DNA from: Chloroflexota bacterium
GTDB taxonomy: Bacteria; Chloroflexota; Anaerolineae; Anaerolineales; Villigracilaceae
DNA length: 64,000 bases
NCBI GenBank assembly: GCA_016235425.1
Contig: JACRLC010000106.1
Location: forward strand, 1 to 64,000
Direction: 5' to 3'
Shown here: positions 19,501 to 28,600 of the stretch, one piece after another
How the letters are laid out: each line of letters starts with the position of its first letter
How positions within the stretch are numbered: the first letter of the stretch is position 1
The notes under the pieces: generated by a model
Seen by the model: the letters and a program-made list of their open reading frames with translations, nothing else
What the model was told of the DNA's origin: nothing
The model's database searches: none
Program-made: the position numbers and the translations under genes

Positions 19501-22500
19501 TGTTCCCTGCCTCTGGCTGGTTCCGCCGCACTGACATTCCAGGCGGCTGTGAACACGCCTCCCGGCCCGCCGGCTCCCTTGCAGGGCGACGATACGGCCA
19601 TCAACACAGCCACCTCAGTTTGGACTTCCCTGCCCGGCGACAACAATCCCGGCCAGCCTGATGGCGAGCGCGATGGCTCCGGCGGCGTCAACGATTACAC
19701 GGACTCAGGCTCACACACAGGCGGCCTTGAAAATTATTACTCGCTTGGCAACCGCGTCTGGTTCGATACCAACAACAACAGCCTCATTGACGCGGGCGAA
19801 TCCGGCGTCAACGGCGTGGTGGTTGACCTGTATTCCGCAAGCGACCTGACAACCATCATCGCCACAGATGCCACCTCCGGCGGCGGTTACTACTTGTTCG
19901 ATTACCTCGTGCCCGGCGATTACGTCGTGGCAGTAGCCGCCTCCAATTTTGATGACGGCGCGGTTTTGGATACCTACTGGTCATCCGGCACAACCATGAA
20001 CGGCGCGGGCGTGATCTCCGAAGCCGCCGCCCCCGACGCCGATACATTGCCGGAAACCGATTCCGATGACAACGGCACGCTTCAGACCGCGGCCCCGCTC
20101 AACGGCGCTGTGATCACGCAGGCTGTGACTCTCGGCCCCACCGGTCTCACCGAGCCAACCGGCGAAACTGATTTGGACGGCGGTTCGCAGGGCGCGCAGC
20201 CTGATGGCCGCGCCAACATGGCTGTTGATTTCGGCTTTTATCGCACTGCCATTGGCAATTTGGTCTGGCTCGATGACGTGGCCGCAGATGGCGCGTATGT
20301 CTCCGGCGAATCATTGGTCAACGAAGCGGCAGTCACTTTGTCCGCTTCCGATGGAACAACTGAGATTCTGGTTGGGCTTGACGGCGCGCTCGGTACGAGT
20401 GACGATTTGGCGGGCGGAGTACCAACAACCAACGCCAGCGGCGTTTACTCCTTCACCGGCTTGCCGCAGGGCGACTACATTGTCAAAGTGGTTGGGCCTG
20501 CCGACACGGTCAGCACCACCGACGCCTCTGCCCCAGCCGATACGACCAGCCCGAACGCCAATGTGGACAGCAACGATAACGGCATCGGCACGGTCGGCAA
20601 CTCCGTCTCTGCAAATGCCGTGACGATGACACCTGGTTCAACCGGCGCGCTGGGCAGCAACACGGTCACCAACGCCACCGGAACCACAACCAATCCAACC
20701 ATTGACTTTGGTTTTGCCTATCCTTACGCATTGGGTAACCGCGTCTGGTTCGATACAAATAACAACAGCCTCATGGACGGCTCTGAAGTCGGCGTGGATG
20801 GCGTGGCCGTTGAACTCTATGCCGCCGATGGTACGGGCGCTCCAACCGGTTCTGCCCTCGCGACGGATACCACTGCGAATGGCGGCTACTATCTCTTCGA
20901 CAATCTCTTCCCCGGCGATTACGTGGTTGTCATCCCGGCTTCGAACTTCACTGGCGCAGGCGTTCTCACAGGTTATTGGTCGTCTGCCACCACGCGCGCC
21001 ACAGATGGAACCATCAGCGAAGTCACTGCGCCCGATGCAGATGACGACGCGGACTTGGACGACAACGGCACACGACAGACTTCCGGCGCATTTAGCAATG
21101 CCGTTATATCCAGTGCGGTCACACTCGGACCGACGGGACTGGTCGAGCCTACGAATGACGATGACCTGGAACCCGGAGTGGATCACGGCAGCCAGCCCGA
21201 TGGCCGCTCCAACCTATCCGTTGACTTTGGCTTCTATCGCGTTGCAGTGGGTAATCTCGTCTTCGGTGACCTTAACAAGAACGGCACGTACGATGCCGGT
21301 GATACCCTGCTTTCAGGCGTTGTCGTGGAACTGTTCACCGGGGATGGACTTACTTCGCTCGGAACGGACACGACGGATGCAAGCGGCCTCTACGAATTCA
21401 CCGGCCTGCCCGATGGCGATTACATCGTCCGCACAACAGCTCCCACAGGAACGGCCAGCACAGTTGACGATTACGACCAGGCCGATAACGACAACCCGAA
21501 CACCAATACCGACAATAACGACAATGGCGACGGCATGGCGAATGGCGTGGTCTCCTCGGCGGTTGTCACACTGGCCGCGGGTTCGTCAGGTGCGGCAAAC
21601 AACAACACGATTGATGACGCCAGCGGAACCACCACCAACCCGACGATGGATTTCGGTTTCTCGCTTGCCTATGCTTTGGGCAACCGCGTCTGGTTTGATA
21701 CGAACAACAATAGCCAGATAGACTTTGCAACCGAAGTCGGCGTGGATGGTGTTGTCGTCAACCTGTACTCTGCCAGCGACCTGACCACAATCCTTGCCAC
21801 CGATACCACCTCCGGCGGCGGCTACTATCTCTTCAACAATCTCGACGCAGGCGATTACGTGGTTGTGATCCCCGCCGCCAACTTTGCCACGGGCGCAATT
21901 CTCGATGGTTACTGGTCTTCCGGCACAACGCGCGGCAACAGCGGCGCTCTCACGGAAGCCGCCGCTCCCGATGCAGATGTTTCTTCGATTGACAGCGACG
22001 ATAACGGCATGCTTCAATCGTCTGGAACGTTCAACGGCGCGGTTACTGCACTGGCTGTTACCATCGGCCCGGGCGGAGTCGAGCCAACGGGAGAAACTGA
22101 TCTCGAAGGCGGATCAATTCAAGGTCAGCCGGACGCGCAGGCCAACATGACGGTGGATTTCGGTTTTTACACCATCCAATTGGGCAACCTCGTCTGGAAT
22201 GATGTCAATAACTCCGGCGTTGTGGATTTGGGCGACGGCGGCCTGCCCAATGTGGATGTCCAACTTTGGTCGTCGGATTTGACCACCCTGCTTGCGACCG
22301 ATACTACGGATGGCAGCGGCGCTTATCTTTTCACTGAACTGCCTCAGGGTAATTACGTCCTCCGAATTCCGGCGTCTGAGTTCAACCCGGGCGGGAGCCT
22401 GCGCGATTATTTCTCCAGCACGGGCAGCGCGGCCGCCCCATATCCTTATGAACCCGGCGCAGGTGTTGACGCGGTACTCGTCGACTCCGACGATAACGGC

Positions 22501-24918
22501 ACCGAAACCGGCGGCACACTTGGGCTTGGCGGATATATCCAATCCAGCGTGTTCGCGCTCACGCCCGCCGCAGAGGAATCTGTTGACAATACCCTTGGCC
22601 TGACGCGGGAACCCCGCGTGGACTTCGGCGTGTACGCCAACGCCCAGACCGATTTGGCTGTCACCAAAGACGATGGGACAACCTTCTACATCCCCGGCGG
22701 TTCGCTGACCTATACTGTCACTGTGACGAATAACGGCCCAAGCGATGCCAACGGTGCAACCATCACGGATGCCCGCCCGTCCCAGATTTCTTCGTGGACG
22801 TGGACTTGCGCGGCTGGAACGCCGGCGGCTTATAACTGTTCCGATTCAACCGGCAACCCCAACCCATTCACCGATTCGCTCGACCTGCCTCAGGGCGCAA
22901 GTGTGACGTATACCGTCGCGGCCACGGTGGATGGTGCCGCATCGGGAGTTCTTACGAATTCCATTACCGTTACCGTTCCTCCCGGTGTTGGAGAGACCAA
23001 TACAACCAATAATACCGATGAGGATGTTGACCAACCCGCTTCCCTGCAAGTGACGAAGGACGACGGTTTGTTGATCGTTGGCGCGGGGAGCACCATCACT
23101 TATCAAATTGTGGTGAGTAACAACGGCGCAATGGATATGACGAGCATCAATGTCACCGATACCCTGCCCGCCGACTTGACCTACCAAAGCGCGACCCCCG
23201 CACCAACCAGCGTTACCGGGCAGGTTGTAACCTGGTCGGGCTTATCGCTCACGGCGGGTTCGAGTACCACCATCAGCCTGACGGCCACGGTGAACGCTTC
23301 ACCCTCCGGCGCATCCATCACGAACAACGTCGAAGTGGAGGATACGAATACCGGCGCAGGCGGCACGGACGATGACACCGATACCATCGCCACCGGTTCG
23401 AACTTTACCAAGACATTGGTTAGCACGGATGCCGTTCACACCGTCGATCCGAAAGTGACCATCGGTGAGGTGCTCACATATGAAGTGGTATTGACCATCC
23501 CGCCCGGTTCGATGGACAACGTTCATGTGGTGGATACACCGCAGACCGGCCTGGCCTTTGTTGATTTGGTCTCGCTGACTGTGTCCAACCCCGATACAGA
23601 CACCACTGGCGCGGCCGATACCGGCCTCTACAGTTCCATCATGACATTCGACGGGACGACCGGCCTATGCGCCAATTGCGTGGACGGAACCACTGCCGGC
23701 ACGAGTAATCCCCTGATCGAAAATAGCGGAGGCAAAGCGACCTTTGACCTGGGGACGCTTACGAATACAGGCGCGGCGGCTGAGACGGTTACGATCCGTT
23801 ATTCGGTTGTCGTCCTCGATGTAGCGGTCAATCATACTGGCGATACTCTCAAGAACAACGTTGTGTGGACCTGGACCGGCGGCAATCTGCAAACCGCCTC
23901 GACGACGGTTGAAGTTGTCGAACCGGATATGTCCATTGATAAGGAAGCCAATGCAATAGTTGCGCCATACGGAGCCCCCATTACATTCACGATCGATGTC
24001 GCGCATACTGCGGATAGCACCGCAACTGCTTATGATGTTGTAGTAACGGATGTATTGCCGGCCGGTCTTGAGTACATTCCCGGCACGGTAAGTTTCACCG
24101 GGCTTCCGCCAACCAGTAATACCTATGATCCTGCCACCTTCACACTAACGTTTGTTTGGGATGAGTTCCCGCTGGGCCAAAGCGCAACCGCCGCCTTCCA
24201 GGCTGCCTTTGTTGGTCCATCGCCCGTCACCAACAGCAGTAGTGTCGTTTGGACGAGCCTGCCAATTGATCTCATCTCTGGTGAACCGGTTGTAATATCC
24301 CCGTACAATCCCGACTCGACCGAACGTTGGTATGACCCAAGAGATTCGTCCGGCTTGGATAATTATGGGACTGAAGATTCCATAACCATTAATACTCCAA
24401 GATTACCTGAAACCGGTTTTGCTCCCGGTGTGGTGACGGAGCTTCCGCGCCAGCCGGAAAGCCTCGGTTATACGGATCTCGGCGACTTCTGGGTTGAGAT
24501 CCCGCAACTTGGCGTCAAGCTTCCCATCGTGGGGGTGCCGCTGCAAGGCCAGGGCTGGAATCTGACCTGGTTGGGTGAGCAGGCCGGATGGTTGGAAGGA
24601 ACCGCTTATCCCACTCATGCCGGTAACTCTGCCATCACCGCGCATGTCTATGATGCCGAGGGTCAGCCCGGACCGTTCATGAATCTCAATAAGCTGTATT
24701 GGGGTCACAAGGTCATCGTTCATTTGGGCGGACAGAAGTACGTCTATGAAGTGCGTGAGGTACGCATGCTCTGGCCCGACGATAAAAAGGTGTTCCGGCA
24801 CGAGGATTATGCCTGGCTGACGCTGATCACCTGCAAGGATTTCAACAAGTCAACAGGTACATATGCCCAGCGTGTGGTTGTGCGTGCGGTGTTGATGTCG
24901 GTGGAGCCTGAGCAATAA
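13546..24918 (+). CDS. Giant secreted DUF11/SdrD-B repeat protein with C-terminal sortase domain
   Basis: A 3790-residue surface or secreted protein in one uninterrupted frame. A signal peptide spans about residues 1-41 (basic start, hydrophobic helix, VEA cleavage region). About ten DUF11-like beta-sandwich repeats follow to about residue 2060, each with a K...G..VTYT strand and a TD.LP turn. Next come six SdrD-B-type repeats (GNRVWFDTNNNS and GNLVW variants) with Asp/Asn calcium-like loops, then about four more DUF11 repeats. The chain ends with LPETG (3620-3624) and, about 20 residues later, a complete sortase domain. That domain has His3700 in ITAH, Cys3763 in LITC and Arg3776; the 13-residue Cys-Arg spacing equals that of SrtA. 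No C-terminal membrane helix follows. Anchoring or polymerisation by its own sortase is an inference. GGAGG lies 5 bases before the ATG. Confidence 0.9.
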   Translation: MFTRRDGMWKGAWYRSFNAILVIVLFCAAFGLQPTTVVEARDESPAPLLDAPPTVSLGVPATQFIGQDVSFTVTFDNNDPSPGYGPLIDLIIPSSGADGDDGLGTSTITATYLGASVVMQTVTFDASCQAVHPYIRDNAGTYITVTCPVGVDPGDKLVSLRLPFGSFTQNQPPATVNVTVNMSNFADLGTPLTVRARGGYQFGYTPLDDWCCEDVPSTLSAWVNGSVTPMLFTVEKTYNGPESETATGPNFPRRYTVSATIASGQTMNPFSLTDELPDNLQFVSMIAPPAASCPTLPSTSAPGGTLTCNFGPASGTVNMTFEYYVPRLDAASGNVIDPVTGDDVTSCNQAQGTGSWTPLDPRDVGGLSSEPATLEADTCTNPEYTLTPKSIAIQKGVIVLGGGSPVPGSTLEYTLDFQVSDFFAFSNVIVTDVISDGQQVDPSFTPTLLVNGNGYVLSSADFVPANYTVDTSEIDLSDGPPPPLVEDPATDGTTTLTFRVSDEIISRGQNGRLVGGCVDPVNGSAIPDCGTYDDDGTTVTIVFRTVIQETFTDDYPSGDWSVDQGDLLTNNVNVIGRVLSTVDFSWDGTNTEPDTSSASVTLETGSLTKAIYAHNGNTSFTTPLKVKPGDTVTYRLTYVMPFSDEENLELTDYLPLPVFHVGDPDENGIAGPAWVFDDVVDAASPSAGHAKFGPSDTFRSYSGIVPTLASDTANNSLTFTYGDFDSTLGQSKTVDLLLTVTVSDDPFADGLYLTNEAHAYEGSTNGGLVTADAIVQIILTEPVLVGKKGIVATDNPSPAVTYVPAPPAPVTFNAPGTAGLRWSGTISSNSLAATPIDSNLTGVDAGDLVTFAIVIENQGSSINGAFDIIIQDAMDALGFDYPTTGDPNSLNLAIYYGNGTGPIDYTKPDDTAAGPGDLFSGGIKLVDPSGAGVCQAHDPNLGNNVIIITYDLRVKNGIEPGSYTNTASITNYSGTEGGPDYANPDITDTASVTTANPDLVKTLTTTEINAAGNDHTQAVIGELITYTLTTTFSEGTTPAAQIVDTLDAGLAFVDVVSITASNPDLDAGAAGDSGLYSSVMTFDAAGACTNCTAGTIVGTSNPLVENSGGRLTFDFGDLTNTDNNNATAETVTIVYRAVALNVVGSQSGTPLNNSASLTWTGGSDTASAANVSIVEPDVNITKIISPTTGDAGDAILYTITLTGASTTEAYDVTLDDTFPAQIVSPAIFNVTDTSSLVSAANFNIAGNVLSTVTPFDMPVDAGRIITIQISGTIVSTASPGQTIDNIATVRWTSLDGNITDRSTYNTVSDERTGADGVGGALNDYAESNPATSARFTVNSVVNTKYIVATSESHTSDTMLPYTGTANSPRVSIGEIVRYRLIAQLPEGTSTNFQIDDNLPGGLTYLDDNTARVAFVSNGAGITSANVGTLPVPAIPAGCSVNGIAANGSTPAGPLPCLLADGNVGSSSSTSADPDTYTTSTDPQIKLGTLTNSDNDADAEFVVIEFNALIDNNGGGSSNDLGDTRDNNFGVNINGTANGVVSGSVRITIAEPSIPFNGATNNKTVSPTTGDAGDTVTYTITYTNASGVNNSDAFETRITDSLPADVTRTSAVGVAFNAACQSPAVADNSSGNTIDVTVDRVRPGCQVTLTYTASLNVSVTSGQLLTNTADIAYTSLPGDNGTTSNSTGSSTPGAGGSDTGERNGTGTTPPNDHNGSDSAAVTVVAAAPVKSIVSTTAAHTSEAGDGSAGSERDLAIGEVIRYRLAVTIPEGTTSDLQLRDTLPGGFTFLNDGDIRISFLANNDISEEADLSGADNDALPPTFVLPAGRIAVAGQDVTFTIADLVTAGDLVNNDTDADAEYVVVDFNVRVNNDANNNNTDLDSNDFDIVVGGSAVATSNTVGTRIVEPVLNIAKAADDSAWLYGQTVTYTLNAAHDAASLADAFEIVVTDTIPAGLTYVPASITAPATWTTNVAGSTLTWTCSTANGCSLPLAGSAALTFQAAVNTPPGPPAPLQGDDTAINTATSVWTSLPGDNNPGQPDGERDGSGGVNDYTDSGSHTGGLENYYSLGNRVWFDTNNNSLIDAGESGVNGVVVDLYSASDLTTIIATDATSGGGYYLFDYLVPGDYVVAVAASNFDDGAVLDTYWSSGTTMNGAGVISEAAAPDADTLPETDSDDNGTLQTAAPLNGAVITQAVTLGPTGLTEPTGETDLDGGSQGAQPDGRANMAVDFGFYRTAIGNLVWLDDVAADGAYVSGESLVNEAAVTLSASDGTTEILVGLDGALGTSDDLAGGVPTTNASGVYSFTGLPQGDYIVKVVGPADTVSTTDASAPADTTSPNANVDSNDNGIGTVGNSVSANAVTMTPGSTGALGSNTVTNATGTTTNPTIDFGFAYPYALGNRVWFDTNNNSLMDGSEVGVDGVAVELYAADGTGAPTGSALATDTTANGGYYLFDNLFPGDYVVVIPASNFTGAGVLTGYWSSATTRATDGTISEVTAPDADDDADLDDNGTRQTSGAFSNAVISSAVTLGPTGLVEPTNDDDLEPGVDHGSQPDGRSNLSVDFGFYRVAVGNLVFGDLNKNGTYDAGDTLLSGVVVELFTGDGLTSLGTDTTDASGLYEFTGLPDGDYIVRTTAPTGTASTVDDYDQADNDNPNTNTDNNDNGDGMANGVVSSAVVTLAAGSSGAANNNTIDDASGTTTNPTMDFGFSLAYALGNRVWFDTNNNSQIDFATEVGVDGVVVNLYSASDLTTILATDTTSGGGYYLFNNLDAGDYVVVIPAANFATGAILDGYWSSGTTRGNSGALTEAAAPDADVSSIDSDDNGMLQSSGTFNGAVTALAVTIGPGGVEPTGETDLEGGSIQGQPDAQANMTVDFGFYTIQLGNLVWNDVNNSGVVDLGDGGLPNVDVQLWSSDLTTLLATDTTDGSGAYLFTELPQGNYVLRIPASEFNPGGSLRDYFSSTGSAAAPYPYEPGAGVDAVLVDSDDNGTETGGTLGLGGYIQSSVFALTPAAEESVDNTLGLTREPRVDFGVYANAQTDLAVTKDDGTTFYIPGGSLTYTVTVTNNGPSDANGATITDARPSQISSWTWTCAAGTPAAYNCSDSTGNPNPFTDSLDLPQGASVTYTVAATVDGAASGVLTNSITVTVPPGVGETNTTNNTDEDVDQPASLQVTKDDGLLIVGAGSTITYQIVVSNNGAMDMTSINVTDTLPADLTYQSATPAPTSVTGQVVTWSGLSLTAGSSTTISLTATVNASPSGASITNNVEVEDTNTGAGGTDDDTDTIATGSNFTKTLVSTDAVHTVDPKVTIGEVLTYEVVLTIPPGSMDNVHVVDTPQTGLAFVDLVSLTVSNPDTDTTGAADTGLYSSIMTFDGTTGLCANCVDGTTAGTSNPLIENSGGKATFDLGTLTNTGAAAETVTIRYSVVVLDVAVNHTGDTLKNNVVWTWTGGNLQTASTTVEVVEPDMSIDKEANAIVAPYGAPITFTIDVAHTADSTATAYDVVVTDVLPAGLEYIPGTVSFTGLPPTSNTYDPATFTLTFVWDEFPLGQSATAAFQAAFVGPSPVTNSSSVVWTSLPIDLISGEPVVISPYNPDSTERWYDPRDSSGLDNYGTEDSITINTPRLPETGFAPGVVTELPRQPESLGYTDLGDFWVEIPQLGVKLPIVGVPLQGQGWNLTWLGEQAGWLEGTAYPTHAGNSAITAHVYDAEGQPGPFMNLNKLYWGHKVIVHLGGQKYVYEVREVRMLWPDDKKVFRHEDYAWLTLITCKDFNKSTGTYAQRVVVRAVLMSVEPEQ
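19735..22640 (+). repeat. Six SdrD-B coding repeats in an alternating A-B pattern
   Basis: Repeats start near 19735, 20245, 20730, 21241, 21670 and 22174. Numbers 1, 3 and 5 share GNRVWFDTNNNS; numbers 2, 4 and 6 share GNLV(W/F). This implies expansion of a two-domain unit of about 0.95-1.0 kb. Confidence 0.8.
24403..24915 (+). other. LPETG motif followed in cis by a SrtA-like sortase domain
   Basis: LPETG is encoded at 24403-24417. The catalytic His codon is at 24643, Cys at 24832 and Arg at 24871. The segment LTLITCKDFN...TG...R closely parallels the SrtA active-site strand. Confidence 0.85.
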
Positions 24919-25039
24919 AGGGATCAAACAGGGTTTTTACATAGTGCCGCATAAATAACTAAACAAGAATTATCATTTTTACTCGAAATTTCTGCAAACA
25001 AGTTTAGTAATTTATGCAACAAGCGGTAGCCGCTGAGAC

Positions 25040-25076
25040 AAAAAGACACAGAGTTTTCAAGACTCTGTGTCTTTTT
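25040..25076. terminator. Terminator hairpin between the two sortase-fused genes
   Basis: A perfect 14-bp stem AAAAAGACACAGAG/CTCTGTGTCTTTTT with a 9-base loop and T tracts on both strands. It lies 120 bases after the giant gene and could work in both directions. Its core belongs to the CACAGAG palindrome family also seen at 33797 and 50011. Confidence 0.8.
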
Positions 25077-25162
25077 GATTCTACAGCAAATTTTCTGCGC
25101 AAAGCAGGCTAATTTCCGCACGGGGCCGGGCAGTTGCGTGGAATGATCAATTAAGGTTTAGA

Positions 25163-25191
25163 TTGACAAAGCCCGATGGACGCACTAAAAT
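25163..25191 (+). promoter_or_regulatory. Consensus sigma70-type promoter
   Basis: TTGACA (25163-25168), an exact 17-base spacer and TAAAAT (25186-25191). It lies 455 bases before the second sortase-fused gene and 135 bases before a possible small gene, so that mRNA has a long leader. Confidence 0.65.
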
Positions 25192-25332
25192 CCTTGCAAA
25201 ATTGAAAGGTGACTAAGGGGGCCGCGCCTCCCGGAACATTGCTACTCACATAAAGGCTCATCAACGAAAGCCGGCATCCATTTTTATTGGTGCTATGGAA
25301 GGGCATGAAAATATTGTCTGGTTTGGAGGTTT

Positions 25333-25476
25333 ATGTTCGGCTTAGACTTGGCGGCGCAACTTGAAAGACTTCTGGGGGAGACGTTCGCGTTTTCATTTCC
25401 TCATTTCATTCAAATAAACTCAGGACAAATCTTCACGAATCGGCCTTCTAAATTGGCAAGAATTTACGCAGGTTAG
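25333..25476 (+). CDS. Possible 47-residue small protein in the leader region
   Basis: An open frame starting ATG TTC GGC with GGAGG 4 bases upstream. It lies between a strong promoter and the second sortase-fused gene. The product starts MFGLDLAAQLERLLGE and has no recognised family. It is too short to be confident; it could be a leader peptide or chance. The remaining leader to 25645 shows nothing recognisable. Confidence 0.25.
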   Translation: MFGLDLAAQLERLLGETFAFSFPHFIQINSGQIFTNRPSKLARIYAG

Positions 25477-25645
25477 CGGATGTAAAAGCGAGCCGTATCA
25501 CTTTACGCGCGAGTTCCATTATAAATTTGCAGGCTTGAGATTTCGTTTGTGTGCTTTTGTGTCTGCGGCAAGTGCATGTTTGAACGTGTGCGCGGCGGGT
25601 TGAAAGCTGAATCGTTGCGCGGCATGTTCATTCAAGGACAAAGTT

Positions 25646-28600
25646 ATGCGTCACATCATCAGATTTTCGCTCGTTGTTGGTATTTTAATAAGTTTTCTGG
25701 GGGTTCCGGCTGCGCCTTCTGTATATGCTCAAATATCGTTGCCAGCGGAGGTCAATAAGAGTTTTACGCCAATCTCGATTATGGCAGGGGGGATTTCCCG
25801 CTTGAGCGTAAGCATCTATAACCCGAACGCATTTCAGTTGAACAACGCGGCATGGACTGATAACCTGGCCGGAGTCCAGCCGGGCATTGTGATCGCCAGC
25901 CCCGTCAACCTGACCAATACCTGCGGCGGCACAGTGACGGCGAATTCGGGAGCCACATTGTTTTCATTGAACGGCGGGATGGTCCCGGCCCAGGCGGGAG
26001 TTACACCCGGATCATGCACTGTGTCCATTGACGTGACATCAACCACACCCGGCAACCTGATCAACACGATCCCTGCCAATGCACTGACAGCCACCGGCGG
26101 CGGATTTAATATCACAAACACAACACCCGCAAACGCAACCCTGCGCGTTGGTTGGGTTGAATCCCCCTCAGTGAATAAAAGCTTTAATCCAAACACGATC
26201 TGGGTCGGACAATCCAGCCAGTTGACGATCACGATCAGAAACAATGACCTTGCCACTGCCCTGACGCAAACTTCATTAACTGATGATCTTCCGGCGAATG
26301 TCGTCCTGGCCAATCCCGTTTCTCCAACTTTAACCGGTTGCGGGACATTGGCTTCGTTGACCGCTGTCAGCGGGAATAGTTCGCTGACCTTGAACAATGC
26401 GACCATCGCGGCAAATTCAACTTGCACGATCCGGGTGAATGTCACCTCGGATACGGCTGGAGTCTACACCAATACCATTCCCGCCGACGCGATCCAGAAC
26501 CAGCAGGGTGTCACGAATCCCTCTTCGGCCAGCGCCCGCCTCAACGTTCAGGATATTGGCGTCAGCAAATCATTTTCGCCGCCTGCGTTTCAAGTCGGCG
26601 GGACCAGCACGCTTACGATCACCCTGCAAAATCCCAGCGGGTCTCCCTACACAGGCGTAAGCATATCGGATACCCTGCCCACAGCTTTGTTGATCATTGA
26701 CGGCTCGGAAGCGACCACATGCGGCGGGGCGGTCTCCGTAACAATGCCGCGCACGATCGATTTGACGGGCGGAACCATCCCGGCCAGCTCAACCCCGCCC
26801 ACGCCTCCTGGCGTTTGCACCATCACAGTCCAGGTTACTTCAGAGACAGGCGCAACACCTGGAAGATATACAAACACAATCCCCGCCGATACACTGGACA
26901 CAGATCAGGGCGCTACGAATGTCCTTCCTGCTGCCGCGCCTATAACCATCTATGACACTGGCGCGGGAGTGACCGGGAGAAAAACATTTAACCCCACTAC
27001 GATCAATTCGGGCGGGAATTCGCGGCTCAGGATCGATATCACCGCGCCAGCAGATACCGATCTAACGAATTTCTCCCTTGTAGATAACCTTCCAGCCGGT
27101 GTAACCGTGAGCAATTCGACACCTGCATCAACCACTGGTTGTGGTGCAGGAGCCGTATTGACAGCCGTTACCGGGGCGACTTCAATTTCATTGACAAATG
27201 GAACCATCCTCGCCGGGACGCTTTGCAGGATCAACGTTTATGTGACCAGTACTACGTCAGGCGTTCATACTAATGTTATTCACCCCTCAGACATTACGAA
27301 TAACGAAAACCGCAGGCCTGCGAATGATCTCACAGCAGACCTGACTGTCCTGGCCCTCAGCGATCTCTCGGTGAGCAAGGCCTTTACCCCGGATACGGTA
27401 AGTCCAAATGGCATTTCCACGCTGACGATCACATTGCAAAACATGAATGCTTCCCCGCTGGTGAACGCCGCACTCCTGGACACTTTGCCTGGTTCCGTTA
27501 CGGATGGAGTAGTCGTCGCCCCTGTTCCCAACGCCAGCACCACCTGCGCGGGTGGGGTAATCACAGCCATTCCCGGAACGCAGACGATCTCGATGACTGG
27601 CGGAACAATTCCGGCGCAGAGCGGAGGCGTTCCGGGAATCTGCACGATCAGCGTCGACGTGCAAGGGGTGGGTTCTCCGGCGACGCGGACGAATACAATC
27701 CCAACATCCAATGTGAGCGGGGAAATTCAGGGCACGGGAACGATCATCAGCCCCGCGCAACCCGCGATTGCGGACCTGATCATTGCCAATCTATCCATCG
27801 GCGTGGTCAAAGGCTTTGACCCGTTGACGGTTTTCGGCGGTTCTCCGTCAACGTTGAGCATTCAGTTGGTCAACCCGAATAACGCCGCGCTGAATGGGAT
27901 TGCTTTTACGGATACCATGCCAGCCGGAATGATCATTGCCAACCCGCTCAATTTCGCCACCGGAACCTGCGGCGGAACATTGACCGGAACTCCCGGTTCC
28001 AACACGTTTTCATTTAGCGGCGGAAACCTGCCGATTGCCGCAAGTTGTACATTGACCCTCAACGTCACAATGACGGTCAACGGCAACCTCACGAATACCA
28101 TTCCCGCGAATGCAGTCACTACCACCAATGGCGTGACCAATCCACAACCCGCGCAAGCCTCATTGACCAACCTGCCCGGCGCGAGCATCAGCAAATTCTT
28201 CGCACCGAATCCGATCGCGGCCGGTGATCATTCCATTTTGACCATTACCATCCAAAACACCGGCAACATTCCGCTGACCGGACTTGGTCTGGTGGATACC
28301 CTGCCCGCCGGTTTGGAGGTTGCAAGCGCGCCTGCATTGGTTAACAATTGCGGCGGCGTGCTTACTGCAATACCCGGTTCACGAACGATAGAATTGGCCG
28401 GTGGGGGGCTGGGTGCCAGTTCCTCCTGTACGCTGGTTGTTAGTGTCACCGGGCCTGCTCCTGGTGATTACGAGAACTGCATTCCCGTTGGCGCTCTTAC
28501 CAATGACCAGGGCGCGCAGAACAACCAACCCGCCTGCGATACCTTGACGATCACAGCGCAACCGAGCGGCCTGACCAAGACCGTTGATCCGCCGCAGGCC

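Noticed and set aside
19735-22640. Regular repeats as a CRISPR array
   Set aside because: The repeats are coding, 430-510 bases apart, in frame and translate into SdrD-B domains.
25192-25332. Cyclic-di-GMP riboswitch in the long leader
   Set aside because: A few bases recall the motif (ACGAAAGCCGG), but the paired stems and conserved core could not be found.
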